A stretch of 64,000 bases of DNA from Spirometra erinaceieuropaei (taxonomy: Eukaryota > Platyhelminthes > Cestoda > Diphyllobothriidea > Diphyllobothriidae), in NCBI GenBank assembly GCA_902702965.1, contig CACRXP010001212.1, positions 57,421 to 121,420 of the forward strand, read 5' to 3'. Made by a program: the position numbers and the translations under genes. Shown in pieces: positions 33,479-43,992 of this stretch. Each line of letters starts with the position of its first letter. The stretch's first letter is position 1. Below the pieces are notes generated by a model that saw nothing but the letters and a program-made list of their open reading frames with translations, was not told the origin of the DNA and searched no databases.

Positions 33479-34474
33479 CAGTAGATGTGCTAACTCATGA
33501 AATGTCAACCAAAATTTCGAAATGCGTTCCCGTTTCGAGAAGATAAATTAAGTAGTGTTGTAAAACTAATCATGATGCAGCTTAAATCTATAATGATCCA
33601 GTTACCTCAGGGCGTCGGCTTTCGAAAGAACTTATTTTTGGCTGCATGCAAGATCTATACTGTGTAAAAAATGAATACTTAGTTAGTATGCAATTTTCTC
33701 ATTTATTTTCGATGCCCTTGGAAATTCAATTGTATTTCATAGAAAACATGCATGAAAATAATTATTCCTTTACTTATTCAGTAGAAAATCACGTCTTCTT
33801 CCAATTTCATACTCAAAAGGAGAGTATAATTCGGTTTTAAAAAAGTTTCTAATTGTGAGATATTTTAAAACGGTTAAATGGCCGTTCATGAAACGTCATG
33901 TATCTGCATTTACAAATGTGGCTTGTAAAGTTAACAATATTGCTCAAATCCATTGCCTAATTTTATGAACCTCATATAGTCTCCTCTAAACACCGTAGAG
34001 AAATGCATGGTTTTCCGTACACGGAAAATATACAGCTTGTAGTTTTGAAACCCTAAAGGTAGGTGTAACAGCAGGTCGGGCTCAAAATTATTCGGAAATC
34101 AGAAACGTTTTTTTAAAACCGAATTATACTCTTCTTTTGAGTATGAAATTGGAAGAAGACGTGATTTTCTACCGAATAAGTAAACGAATGAATATTTTTA
34201 TGCATGTTTTCCATGAAATATAACTGAATTTTCAAGGGCATCGAAAATTAATGAGAAAATTGCATGCTACTTTTTTAGTCATTTTTTGTAGAGCATAGAT
34301 CTCGCATGCAGCCGGAAGGAAGTTCTTTCGAAAGCCGACACGCTGAGGTAACTGGATCCGTATAGATTTATGCTGCATCATAATTAGTTTTACAACACTA
34401 CTTAATTTATCTTTTCAAAAGGAGAACGCATTTCAAAATTTTGGTTGACATTTCATGAGTTAGCACATCTACTG
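33479..34474. mobile_element. 996-bp palindromic mariner-like MITE
   Basis: The ends are exact inverses (CAGTAGATGTGCTAACTCAT on the left, its complement on the right), each flanked by TA in a TATATA context, as for Tc1/mariner elements. The inverted arms run about 370 bp each (33479-33850 and 34105-34474) and stay highly similar; the spacer is about 250 bp. No transposase is encoded. In the paralogue at about 63270 there is no MITE, and a class 3 element sits nearby instead. Relatives: 16395-17352, 52500-53432, 56870-57562 and single arms near 5900, 36000, 36260 and 42440. Confidence 0.75.
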
Positions 34475-34539
34475 TATATATGTACGTATATATCGATCTA
34501 TATTTATGAACTTATTTGTCCGAGTGCCAAGCAATTATT

Positions 34540-35050
34540 TACGTGAAGACGATTGTCCGAAAGTTGGGACCAGTTGATTATTATTCCGACATTTCCAATT
34601 CTCACGCGAGCCGATTGTCAGGAAATAAAAGACTATACAGTTTATTGCAGCTCACCTCACCTCTGTCAAGAATAATCTTCGGTTATGCCATTGATTTGTA
34701 AGAAAACTGCTTGATCAGCACCAACCGATCGAAGGGTCAAATAATCGGATTTACGGTGGGACGCCAAAACCCAGATATTGCTGCGTGATGTCTAACATGG
34801 CTGAAGACTTCGAAAACGCACTGCTGTGATAAGCGTATTTGAGATAAGTGTCGATCACGTACCGGTAATGATGAGACGCTCGCATTTCATGCATATTAGT
34901 GACACGATTCATATCAACCACACGTGATTGCCGACGGCCGCTCTCATGCCTTGCGGGCACTCGATAATTACTCCCCATCACCAAGGACCGATGAAATATA
35001 GGTCGCATAGCAAACAACCCCTGTGGAAAAACGCATATCTTAAATGCCAC
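34540..35050 (-). pseudogene. PLE 3'-end remnant
   Basis: The block recurs at 37715-38090 and 63540-64000. In the 63.7-kb copy the minus strand still reads IIRPFDRPAAYQALRE, like the C-terminus of other PLEs here (INR.iDL..aY..L). At 34590-34640 a hammerhead relic remains on the minus strand (CTGACAA ... GAAATGTC). Frames are broken. Confidence 0.45.
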
Positions 35051-35139
35051 TTAAACTTGCGCCAGATGATGCCGCAGTCAGCAAACTAGGGGACAACAGC
35101 GCTTGGCCGGGTACAGCTACTAAATATATATATATATAT

Positions 35140-35525
35140 AATGGTAGGGGGCGCTCACCGATCGTTCATACGGAACTCACTCGTTCCGTTGAGCCTTGTG
35201 GGCTCTCTCTCGAGCCCAACCAGCAGCCGCACAGCGGCGCATGAGAGAAAGCCCTTAAAGCACAACGGAACGAGTGAGTTCCGTATGAACGATCGGTGAG
35301 CGCCCCCTACCATTGTATATTCCCGATCGAAAACCGAGAGGGCAACGGGCTCGTGGGCCGGTGGGTAGAGGGGTGTACCTGTAAACCAACAGGTCTCGAG
35401 TTCGGGTCTCAGGTTTTCCACACTTCGGGCTTAGTTATGGCTGGCTGACGACGGCTTATATGCCAGAAATGGCCATTCCCGTCTTCCTTGTCTTTGTCGG
35501 TAATACCATTCTGCCTATATATGTA
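35140..35525 (+). mobile_element. SINE with folded-back 5' end and hammerhead
   Basis: A sense-strand SINE follows a 52-bp perfect inverted copy of its own leader: 35140-35191 and 35263-35314 are exact reverse complements separated by 71 nt. Then come A-box-like gccggtgggtagagg, B-box-like gagttcgggtct and a hammerhead (35439-35483), ending near ccattctgcctatatatg. The folded-back head is probably a template-switch product of retrotransposition. Confidence 0.7.
35439..35483 (+). ncRNA. SINE-borne hammerhead motif, stem II mutated
   Basis: GGCTGG, CTGACGA (35445-35451), C, GGCTTATATGCC (one pair of the hairpin lost), A, GAAA (35466-35469), TGGCCAT, T, CCCGTC. The core is intact, stem II is weakened and stem I has one mismatch. 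Confidence 0.5.
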
Positions 35526-35649
35526 TATATAGCGCGTTTCTATGGTTTGGCGAAAATCTACAAGCCAAATGTTAGTGTATGGGGACATTTGATCGTATAT
35601 CCTTTTGCTTTAAGGCCAAATTGTTCTCACGAATGCGCTCATGCCACAG

Positions 35650-36640
35650 TAGTTGGTTAGACAGCTTATGAATTTGACAAAGGGATTCCAAAATACAAGC
35701 CGTATATTTTCCGCGTACGGAAAACCATACATTTTTCTATGGTTTTAAGAGTTCTTTCGATATTACAGATTTCGTCAAATTTAGCAGTGGATTAGAACTA
35801 TGTAGCTAATTTTGCAGGCCACATTGGTAAATGCAGGCACACTTCACAGTATTGTAAAATCTAACATCTAGAATCTTTTTAAAACCTAATTATACACTTC
35901 TTTCGGGTGTGAAGTTGGAAAAAACGTCATTTTCTACCGAATGAGCGAAATAATGATCATCTTTATGCTTGTTTTCGGTGAAATATGATTAAAATTTTAA
36001 GGGCATCGAACATAATTGAAAAACATGCGTGCTTATTAAGTAGTCATTGTTTGCAAAATGTGGTTTTCTCATGCGGCCGTGAAAATACTTCTTCGAAAGA
36101 TAGCATCCCGAGCTAACTGAATTATTAAACAAATCTTCTTCAAGATGATTAATTTTACAACCCCGCTCAATTAGTATTTTCGAAATGAAAACGCATTTTA
36201 GAGTTTCTGTTGGCATTTCATGAATTAGCCCACCTGCTGCATGTGCATTGAGTGACTGATCTCATGTCATGTTGGACGAAATTCTAAAATGCGTTTTTTT
36301 CGATTAGTAAGTATTACTCAGGAGATTGCATAAAAAGGATTATCATGCAGCATACTCCTATAGTATGGTGGACCCGCCAGGATGTTCGCTTTTGAATGAA
36401 CACCTTTTTTTACCACCCGCAGGAAACCACACTTGGTAAGAATTTCTGTTTAAGCAGCATGCGTTTTTCACATTAGTCTTATAAATTCAAATGCATTTTT
36501 ATGGTAAACATGCACACAAATTTGATTTTTTTTACTCTTTTAATAGAAAATCACATTGTCTTTTCTTTTTATAGCCAAAGTAAGTGTATATTCAGGTTTT
36601 GAGAAAGGCTTCTTAATTCGCGAATAAGCTTTGAGCCGAA
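35650..36640. repeat. MITE arms, rearranged
   Basis: 35690-36232 carries the right half of the palindromic MITE, with the central palindrome ttttccgcgtacggaaaa at 35717-35734 and the end gttggcatttcatgaattag. 36260-36610 is an arm in the opposite direction. No coding sequence. Confidence 0.55.
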
Positions 36641-36689
36641 TCAGTCGTTGCCTTAGTGTGTGGCGATACGAAGTTTATTTGCTTCGGGA

Positions 36690-36920
36690 AGCCAATGCAT
36701 CGGTCTGCGCCCATTCCTGCGTGAATAAATACCCGGTCTGCAGCGACAGAGAATGATAAGTGAAGAGGGTCTTACAGATGGGTCATAAGCACTTCGTCGA
36801 ACTGAAGTTAATCATTGCCTTGTCACCTGCCCTTCTCGCTTGCTGGAGACCGGTATTTATTTAATCAGGATTGGGAGTTCACCGATGCATTGACACACCA
36901 AAGTGCTCATGACCCATCTG
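36690..36920. repeat. Imperfect inverted repeat (~230 bp)
   Basis: The left arm (ccaatgcatcggtctgcgcc, 36690) and right arm (complement tcaatgcatcggtgaactcc, ending 36900) pair imperfectly over ~52 bp. An inner pair, cagatgggtcataagcac (36775) and gtgctcatgacccatctg (36903-36920), is displaced. It may be a rearranged PLE terminal repeat, since PLE coding sequence begins 300 bp downstream. Confidence 0.45.
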
Positions 36921-37192
36921 GTATACCCCAATGATGAACCAACTGCGCCAGTAGTGTTGATACCCACGTTTGTCTCTTTGGTCCTAACATATTTGCTGAG
37001 TCATGATGTGCTGAATAAAGGCAAACAGGCCCAAAACGGTACTGCATCAATATACCCCCCAGACAATGTCATCTTCTCCTTCGGAAATGTACCAGTTGTG
37101 ATACCGTCTATTGTGGCCAAACCGGGAAATCCGTCTCAATCCGTATACATGAGCATCCGTTGGCGTTGAAGAGATGAAATCATCTATTCCAG

Positions 37193-37545
37193 GTGTCTTT
37201 GTACACACTGGACGCCGGACATCAAATAGCATGGAACAACATTCGCATTGTTGGTGCCTGCCATATTAGGAGAGGCCGTGAATTCCTGGAAGCAGTGCAG
37301 TCAAATGAGGCATACATCAATCGACACATCGATCTAGATGCCACGTACAAACTTCTCAAGTATAAATGGAAGCGAGCGCAGCCAATGCTGGGGGGGCTGA
37401 CGAAATATCATTGGCGGGCTTTGGCACAGACTGTGACCACCAACACAATCACTTGTTCCGTACGGTTTATATATTTAACTGTTTTTGTACCTAACCCAGA
37501 AGTCTGACGACGAGATGGGGAACCAGTTTCAAAAATTTACTGATA
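37193..37545 (+). pseudogene. PLE family C C-terminal fragment with hammerhead relic
   Basis: RRGREFLEAVQSNEAYINRH and IDLDATYKLLKYKWKR match the outer PLE end (GREFLEAWHSNTNNINRHVD). At 37503-37545 a class 4 hammerhead relic remains: CTGACGA, C, GAGATGGGGAACCAGTTTC, AAAAATTTAC, with GAAA lost. Confidence 0.6.
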
Positions 37546-37714
37546 AAGTTCATACTTTTCGCAAAGAATTTTCGATCTTCAAATTATATTTCCTGGGATG
37601 TTGCCTTCCAGTACATTAATACACATATGTAATTATCTGTTCTGAATGGTGCAGAATACTCGAGGTCAGTGCAATTTATTATAAGAAGAGGGGTGAGCGA
37701 TCGCTGAGGTCAGT

Positions 37715-38090
37715 TGCTCCTTTCTTCAACGTTTAAAACTCTCACCAGAGCAGATCGCTGGGGAATAAAAGGCTCCAGAAGTTATCACAGCTCATCTCAC
37801 CTCCGTTAAGAATGGTCGTCAGTTGTGCCACTGATCTGCTCGCATAATGCTTGGTAAGTTGCAGGCAGATCGATTGGTCTAATAGTCGATTCCTCGGTGG
37901 AACAGTGAAACCCAAATGTTAATGCACAGTGTCTTACATGGCTGGAGTCTCCAAAGAAACCCGCTACTCTCATGAGTAGATTTGGATCAGCATCGCTCAC
38001 AGACCGGTATTGATGAATCGCCCGGAGTTCATGCATCCTAACGGCCTAATTCATATCAACCAGAAATATGATGACGTTTAGATGATAGAA
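37715..38090 (-). pseudogene. PLE 3'-end remnant, second copy
   Basis: Minus strand IRPIDLPATYQALCEQISG, preceded by MHELRAIHQYRSVSDA, is the same block as 34700-35000 and 63700-63950. A degraded hammerhead-like string (GTTTTAAACGTTG) sits at about 37720-37765. Confidence 0.45.
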
Positions 38091-38153
38091 TGGAACAACA
38101 GTTACAACACGAAACGCTGGGGATCTAGAGATGACCGGTGGTCAGTATAGTAA

Positions 38154-38313
38154 NNNNNNNNNNNNNNNNNNNNNNNNNNNNNNNNNNNNNNNNNNNNNNN
38201 NNNNNNNNNNNNNNNNNNNNNNNNNNNNNNNNNNNNNNNNNNNNNNNNNNNNNNNNNNNNNNNNNNNNNNNNNNNNNNNNNNNNNNNNNNNNNNNNNNNN
38301 NNNNNNNNNNNNN
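38154..38313. other. Assembly gap (160 N)
   Basis: The sequence is unknown; ORFs through it are artefacts. Confidence 1.
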
Positions 38314-40880
38314 TCAAACTTAATTGCGTAACATCTGCACAGGTTAAGATCGAAAACCCTTTCCACTTCTTTAGGCAAGTCCTGCATCTTCAAAAGACAT
38401 GTTTTATCGAGAATTGTTAGTTTAAAGATCTTACAAAACGATGACTGAATTGGAGCCGCCACTTGCACTGATTGCAATTTTCACATGGATGAGGATGAAC
38501 ACCGATTGTTTGAAACAAATTTCCAAGTCAGTTCTCGAGTGAAGTACACGGTGCAAATATATTTAGTCACCTGTGTGCATGACTGTGTAAATAACCGCAA
38601 TTCCTTATCGTTGTATGTCTGTACTTGTTACTGAACCCTTATTGCTGCACCGGCGTGGTAATGATACTGACCATTCCAAATATACTTTTTAGTAATTACA
38701 TCGTATTGGAGAATTTTTCGACCGAAATTATAAAGCCATAGAGGCAAAACCTTTCTTTTTTGATACGGCTACAACTACTGGTTTAATTTGAATTCAATCT
38801 CACTTTAACGAATCTTCAACCTTTCCTAAATATGTACTAAACCCTTGCTACTAAATTGGCGTAGGAAAGTGTTCTAAAAAACGGAAATGTGCGGCCAAAA
38901 TTCGTGACTGTTAGACGAGGATAACATTGTTTAGATAAATGATAATGCTTTCGCGTCTACTTTTGTATCATTGAAGATCTAAACGATGCGCGTTAATGCG
39001 GGTACAATCTTATACAATGAAAACGCTGTCTCAAGTAAAATGTGGAAAAGTCTAATTTATTTGCCTATAAACACCCAATCGTTCAAGTTATGTGTTTTCA
39101 AAAAGTAGTAATTTATTTGTTCAGGGGAAACGTTTGTACATTCTAGCCGAAAACATCATTATTTGTGTTCATGCAGGCTTAGTGCCGTTTGCGAGTAAGA
39201 TTTCGCGTTTGCATGCGATCCGAAAGAATTTATCAAATGCAAGTCGCAGTGTATAACAAAGTCCTTACTCTTTAATTAAATTAAGCAGGAATTGAGTAAG
39301 CACGTTTTACATAACAAAAGGCCCCATGTTTGGTCAACAGATGTGGCTTGTCTTCCAACAGACAGAAGTAAAGTGTTGGTTTGGAATGTGACAAAATTCA
39401 CTTAACGTAAGTAATGCATAATATAGTCGTTGCTTCAGAACAAAATTGTTGTTACATTTATGCAGCCGACTTTGACCGTTCAGATAAATGTTCATTTGAT
39501 TTAGATGCCCCTGGACTTTGTTGAGAATGCAAACAGGCGTGAAATAAGTAAGGATTTGAGATAAAACATTCGACAAAAGTGATCATTTTCTGTATTTTCT
39601 GGCATTTCGCCTGCTCTCCGTCCTGCGTTTGCCCTACCTCCAAAACGTCCTTATTACCAAATTCACGTATAACACGGTTCAAAGCAAGCTCAAACTATTT
39701 TGAGTCATTCAGTATTTTATACTCTTTGACCCGATCTTTAAACGCTATTAAGCAGACAATTTGTAGTTGGTAACATTGGATTTGGATGTTTTTAAGTACC
39801 TGTTATAGGTTGCTTCTTGACATCCCAACCACAAATTTGACTGGCTCTTACAAATAGAATGTACTTCTGAGATCCTTAAAGAAACTTTCTTCATCAAATT
39901 CAAACAAGACACCAAATGGTGCTTTCTATATGAGCAGAAATTCTCTATTTCCTTGGACAATTCCAAACTGTAATCGTTTTCACAATGCCCACCAAAAATT
40001 AAAATCAACATTATAAGATAACAACGGAATAAATTGTTCTACTTAAAAAAGCAAACGTTATTTTTCCCCTGAAAAAAGCCTCACAAAGCAGCAATAAGCT
40101 GTGCCATTTTGATTGGATTCAAGTTACAACGCTTTTTTCGAATCACCTAACAGAAGACTCTCCAGTCTAGAGACAAAGACATATCATCTGCTAGGGTGTG
40201 CCGTAGACGTTAACGATTAATTCTGACTCATATAATATATGCACAGATTTCAAAGACTGGGCTGGTGGATTAAAAAGTCACTTCTGTGAAGTACGTCTAC
40301 CTTATTCAATTCTTTGCTAAATAGATTAACGGACAACAGACAAATTCTTTGATTTGTATTTTTTCATATTTCTTTCCGATGTGCTCTATCTGATGTGCAG
40401 AAATATTTTTAATTCCAAATCCAGACTTAAGACAGTTTAAATAAACTTTTTGCTCCACTCTCTGGGTTAGCATAACAGTTTCGTATGTCAAGCATGCATA
40501 TCTGTTAAAATTAATTATTTATTTAAGTTTATGTCAGATCTTATGCAAAACGACAGATAGTGTTTAACTGTTCGGGGCGATAAATATCCATTTAAAATTA
40601 AGTTTTTATTAGCTAAAATTTCTTGCTAACACAAGGCTTAATTCGGCCTTTCTTAAATAAGTTAAATGGTTTACAAAAATACAACTGCAATCAATGCCTA
40701 ATTTCGCTATCATGAGGGGCATTTAATGCAATTAAGTGTGTGTATAGACGTTGGTTTAAATTTCAGAAGGAGGTATACTAGAAGTAATATTAAATGTTGT
40801 TTTAGGGAGAAGCTACCACTTTGTAGGAATTTATAAGTCTGCTATTACCTCCCACGCAGATCTGCAAGATAAACATGACC
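38314..40880. other. AT-rich DNA, no gene recognised
   Basis: 40060-40250 carries the unit marker block (for example attttgattggattcaagtt) and so marks unit 3. The short ORFs in 39300-40490 have no recognisable domain and no paralogue in the window. Confidence 0.45.
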
Positions 40881-40884
40881 CTTT

Positions 40885-41430
40885 CTGTTGATACAAGCGA
40901 AGATGCGAGTTCCAGGAACTAGTTGATCAGAAGAAGAAAAAGAAGAAGAATAAGGGGAAGCGATCGCCGGAACAAAGACTTTATTTGCCTGGCGTTTCGG
41001 ATTCATACTTGAACCCATCATCAGAGACAGTGGCAGAAAAGGGTGACTCGTGCAGTCAGAGTTAATATTTGCCGATACAAGCGACGATGCAAGTTCCAGA
41101 AACTAGTTGATGAGAAGTAGAAACGTTTGCTGGACTGTGGTCCCGTGAACCATGACTAAAGCAACTCGCGGCTCACGCGATTATTCCCTCTCGCGAGAAT
41201 TTTTGACCTCATCAAACTTGCATGTGTAGCCTGGTCTCGTGAAATGGACCGCGATGTGAAAGTTGGCGTCATTTCTCCGCACCGTTGCCACATGATTGTC
41301 AATTGCGTCCGGAGCTGTCTTCCACCTTTTCCGAAGTAGTTGCTTTGACTGCAGGTGCATCAAATTCGGTAAATCCAGATGTTTCTTGCGTGGCAGCAGA
41401 TTTTTTGATCTCATCACATGACGCCTCATT
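40885..41430 (-). pseudogene. PLE (same family as 1991-2887), decayed 3' part
   Basis: 41181-41429 on the minus strand reads HVATVRRNDANFHIAVHFTR followed by PGYTCKFDEV, matching AAVRRNDANCQVAAHSTRPG of the intact ORF, but the GIY motif is rearranged and the C-terminus lost. Class 1 terminal-repeat sequence follows (40885-41060), with a partial tandem repetition of the gcgagttccaggaactag block at 41085-41110. Confidence 0.65.
40986..41029 (-). ncRNA. Hammerhead ribozyme motif, class 1
   Basis: Minus strand: TGTCT, CTGATGA, T, stem II GGGTTC/GAATCC with one G-T pair, GAAA, CGC instead of CGT, C, AGGCA. Stem I has 5 bp including one G-T pair. The U before the cleavage site is replaced by C, which should reduce or abolish cleavage. 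Confidence 0.5.
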
Positions 41431-41599
41431 GTGGCCTCCGGTGGCCTTCCTTTTTATTCCAGGTGGTCGTTTAGGTCTTGTTTGCACAATCAGTCGAACA
41501 TGGATTTCAAAGTTGAAAAAATTAAACATCCACAGCGCAAGGTTGCAATGAATATGCTTTAAATAAATTGCAAATTGCTTCCCCCAATTAGTCATCTCT

Positions 41600-42330
41600 T
41601 CATTTAACGCTTTTCCTGATATTTTGCTGATGAATGCTTGCGTGTTTTACCTGCTTGCAGGGTTAAGTCGGAGTGAAAATTGGGACCCTTGGCTAACTTT
41701 TGCATGACAATTAATGAGGTTTGGGTTTTGGAGCAGAGTGAGACACCTAAATTCCACTCGGTGTAAGAGGACGGTTTGCATCAGGAAGGCTAATTGTATG
41801 AGGGTGACTGGCTTGGTGACTTTAGCCCGTGATAACTGTTGGTCCTATATGAGGCATTTCTGTGAGCACAGGACCGGTTTACACACCCTGTCTACAGCAG
41901 CCCTTGTCGTAACCAACAGAGGCTGCTCAGGTGTTTCTGGATAGCTTGCCAAAAACTTGCAAATCACTCCGAGGGTCGCTCAGGCGTCTACGCGGTGGTC
42001 TGTGTCTAACAAGCGTGCGAGAAGAAAACTGCCAAAAATCTTTATTTGACTCTCGCCTAACCATGTCTGGACAAACACAGACTCTTTTGACCAATATATT
42101 CTGCCCAGCAGGAGTAGGATAGGGAATAAACAGAAATTATTTCGGTCTGCACTGACAGTTTATCCTAACTTCGTCGGTATAGGATAGGGAGTGGAGAACA
42201 GTGCATGACCGTCAGCTGCTGGAAAGTTGCATGATACAGCTCTAGTTAGGCTTGAAATGGGCCCCAAATGAAAAAGTTTTCTTTTCTGCACTCAACATTG
42301 GGGGCTTTATACGTCATGTGTAAATTACCA
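41600..42330. other. Unrecognised sequence
   Basis: No domain, RNA motif or paralogue in the window was found. The ORFs at 41714-41944 and 41931-42122 are short and unsupported. Confidence 0.4.
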
Positions 42331-42699
42331 TCCTCTCATACAAAAAAACATGCGCGGGTGTACTGGCATAGTCTGGTATAGCTATTAGTAGATGAAACGG
42401 CCGGAATACAAGAAAATATAATTAACTGATAAAATGCTCTATGAACATACAATGCCTGATCAATCTCATGAAATTTTGGCTGAAATTCTGAAATAAGTTT
42501 CGGTAGTTTTGTGTAGTTGTAATATTGATTATCCTGTGAAATGATCCTACAGTAGTTCGGACTCGCCGGGATGTCGGCTTTGAATGCACCCTTCTTGTCC
42601 TCCTGTAGAAACCGCACTCTGCTTAACTATAATGTGTTCTTCACATTGCTTTCTTATAGTCTTACAACCTCAAATATATTTTATAGAAAACATGTAGAA

Positions 42700-43200
42700 A
42701 AATATGCGAGTTCCAGTAACTAGCTGATAAGAAGAAAAGGCGATAGCTGCAACATTGGTTTTATCTGCCTGATGTTTCGAATTCTCACTTTAATCCATCA
42801 TCAGAGACAGTGGCAGAAAAGGGTGACTCGTGCACAGGAAGTTGCAGTATTTATAGGATGCAATCGCAATGCTACCGCATACCTATAGCAATTATTCGCG
42901 CTCCCCTTCGTCGAGGATTGTTGCCCGCTGGTGCGCTAATGGTCTGATGGCAGACATGCATGTTGTTAATTGTTGTAATCTCATCAACCGTGTTGGATGC
43001 TGGCGTGATAATTGCTCGGCCATCTGGCTTACTGGATTGCGCGCTCCCCAAGTGGTCGATTGCTTTGGCCAGCCTATGCCTCAGCACGGAATATGGAGTG
43101 GGGATGTCGTTGCACTTGTTGATAGACTGAGGTCCCGTGAACCATGACTCAAGCAACTCGCGGCTCAAGCGATTATCCCCTCTCGCGAGAATTTCGACCT
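42700..43200 (-). pseudogene. 5'-truncated PLE (family of 1991-2887) with 3' repeat
   Basis: 42872-43168 on the minus strand reads SRELLESWFTGPQSINKCND and IPTPYSVLRHRLAKAIDHLG, the C-terminal ~95 residues of the GIY-YIG protein, open to the end. It is followed by tttataggatgcaatcgc and the class 1 hammerhead. Truncation is at about 43210, typical of target-primed copies. Confidence 0.75.
42766..42809 (-). ncRNA. Hammerhead ribozyme motif, class 1
   Basis: Minus strand: TGTCT, CTGATGA, T, stem II GGATTA/GAATTC (partly paired), GAAA, CAT, C, AGGCA. The stem III core is no longer self-complementary. Core residues are kept and stem I pairs, including one G-T. Confidence 0.5.
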
Positions 43201-43992
43201 CAACGAACTTAAATGACCCATTCTATTTTGTCTGTTATACAGAAACTAGCTTACGAAATGCATTCAGCTGGTCTAATTAGGAATTGCAAGTAAGATAATA
43301 AACAAAATTTTTGCAACCGGGAACAAAGAACGGACAGTGAAAATTTCATTGTATTTGCTCTGCGACCCCCTGTTGAGCGACTGAAAATTAATCCTGGAAC
43401 CGTTCAAAGTTTCTCGATCCGTCTACTGCAAAATATACCAAATAGTATTTTTAAAGTCTCCTGACTGTCATAGGGCCTTACCTTCTCCCTTTGGTCGTTC
43501 ACGGAAAACCTATCAGCCCAAACTGTCTCTCTAAAACTTTCTTATCCCTTTTTGCTTTCTGCCTATCTGTAAGGCAAGCTATAAAATCTAGCAGCCGCTT
43601 TCAGCATTTGAGGGGACTTAAAAAGTGGGACACATTTATTGAAAATGTTGACCCAAATGCATTTTCGACGGTGGGCCAAGTATACATTGTCCTTGTATAT
43701 TTTTGGACGTCTACGTACTTCTAAATATGTATATCTTTAAGCAGCGTCATGTAAAAGATGTCGATTAGTATTTCTGCACACACACCTGGAAGCATACATA
43801 GCTATTAATATATTCAAAATTCCCAAGTCAACTTGGAAAAGCGGTATAGTTTTGTATTTTAAAGCGAATCGGTTGCTTTCTTGTCCTGTTTTTGCTAAAA
43901 AATTGATAAATTTTATTTTATTTTTTCCATTTAAATGTTGTGTTCCCATGATTATTTAGGTGACGTTTCGATGACTGCTTTATTTTTTTTAG

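Noticed and set aside
38102..38477. ORFs on both strands through N runs (also at 12910-13249 and 51384-51749)
   Set aside because: They exist only because unknown bases do not produce stop codons.
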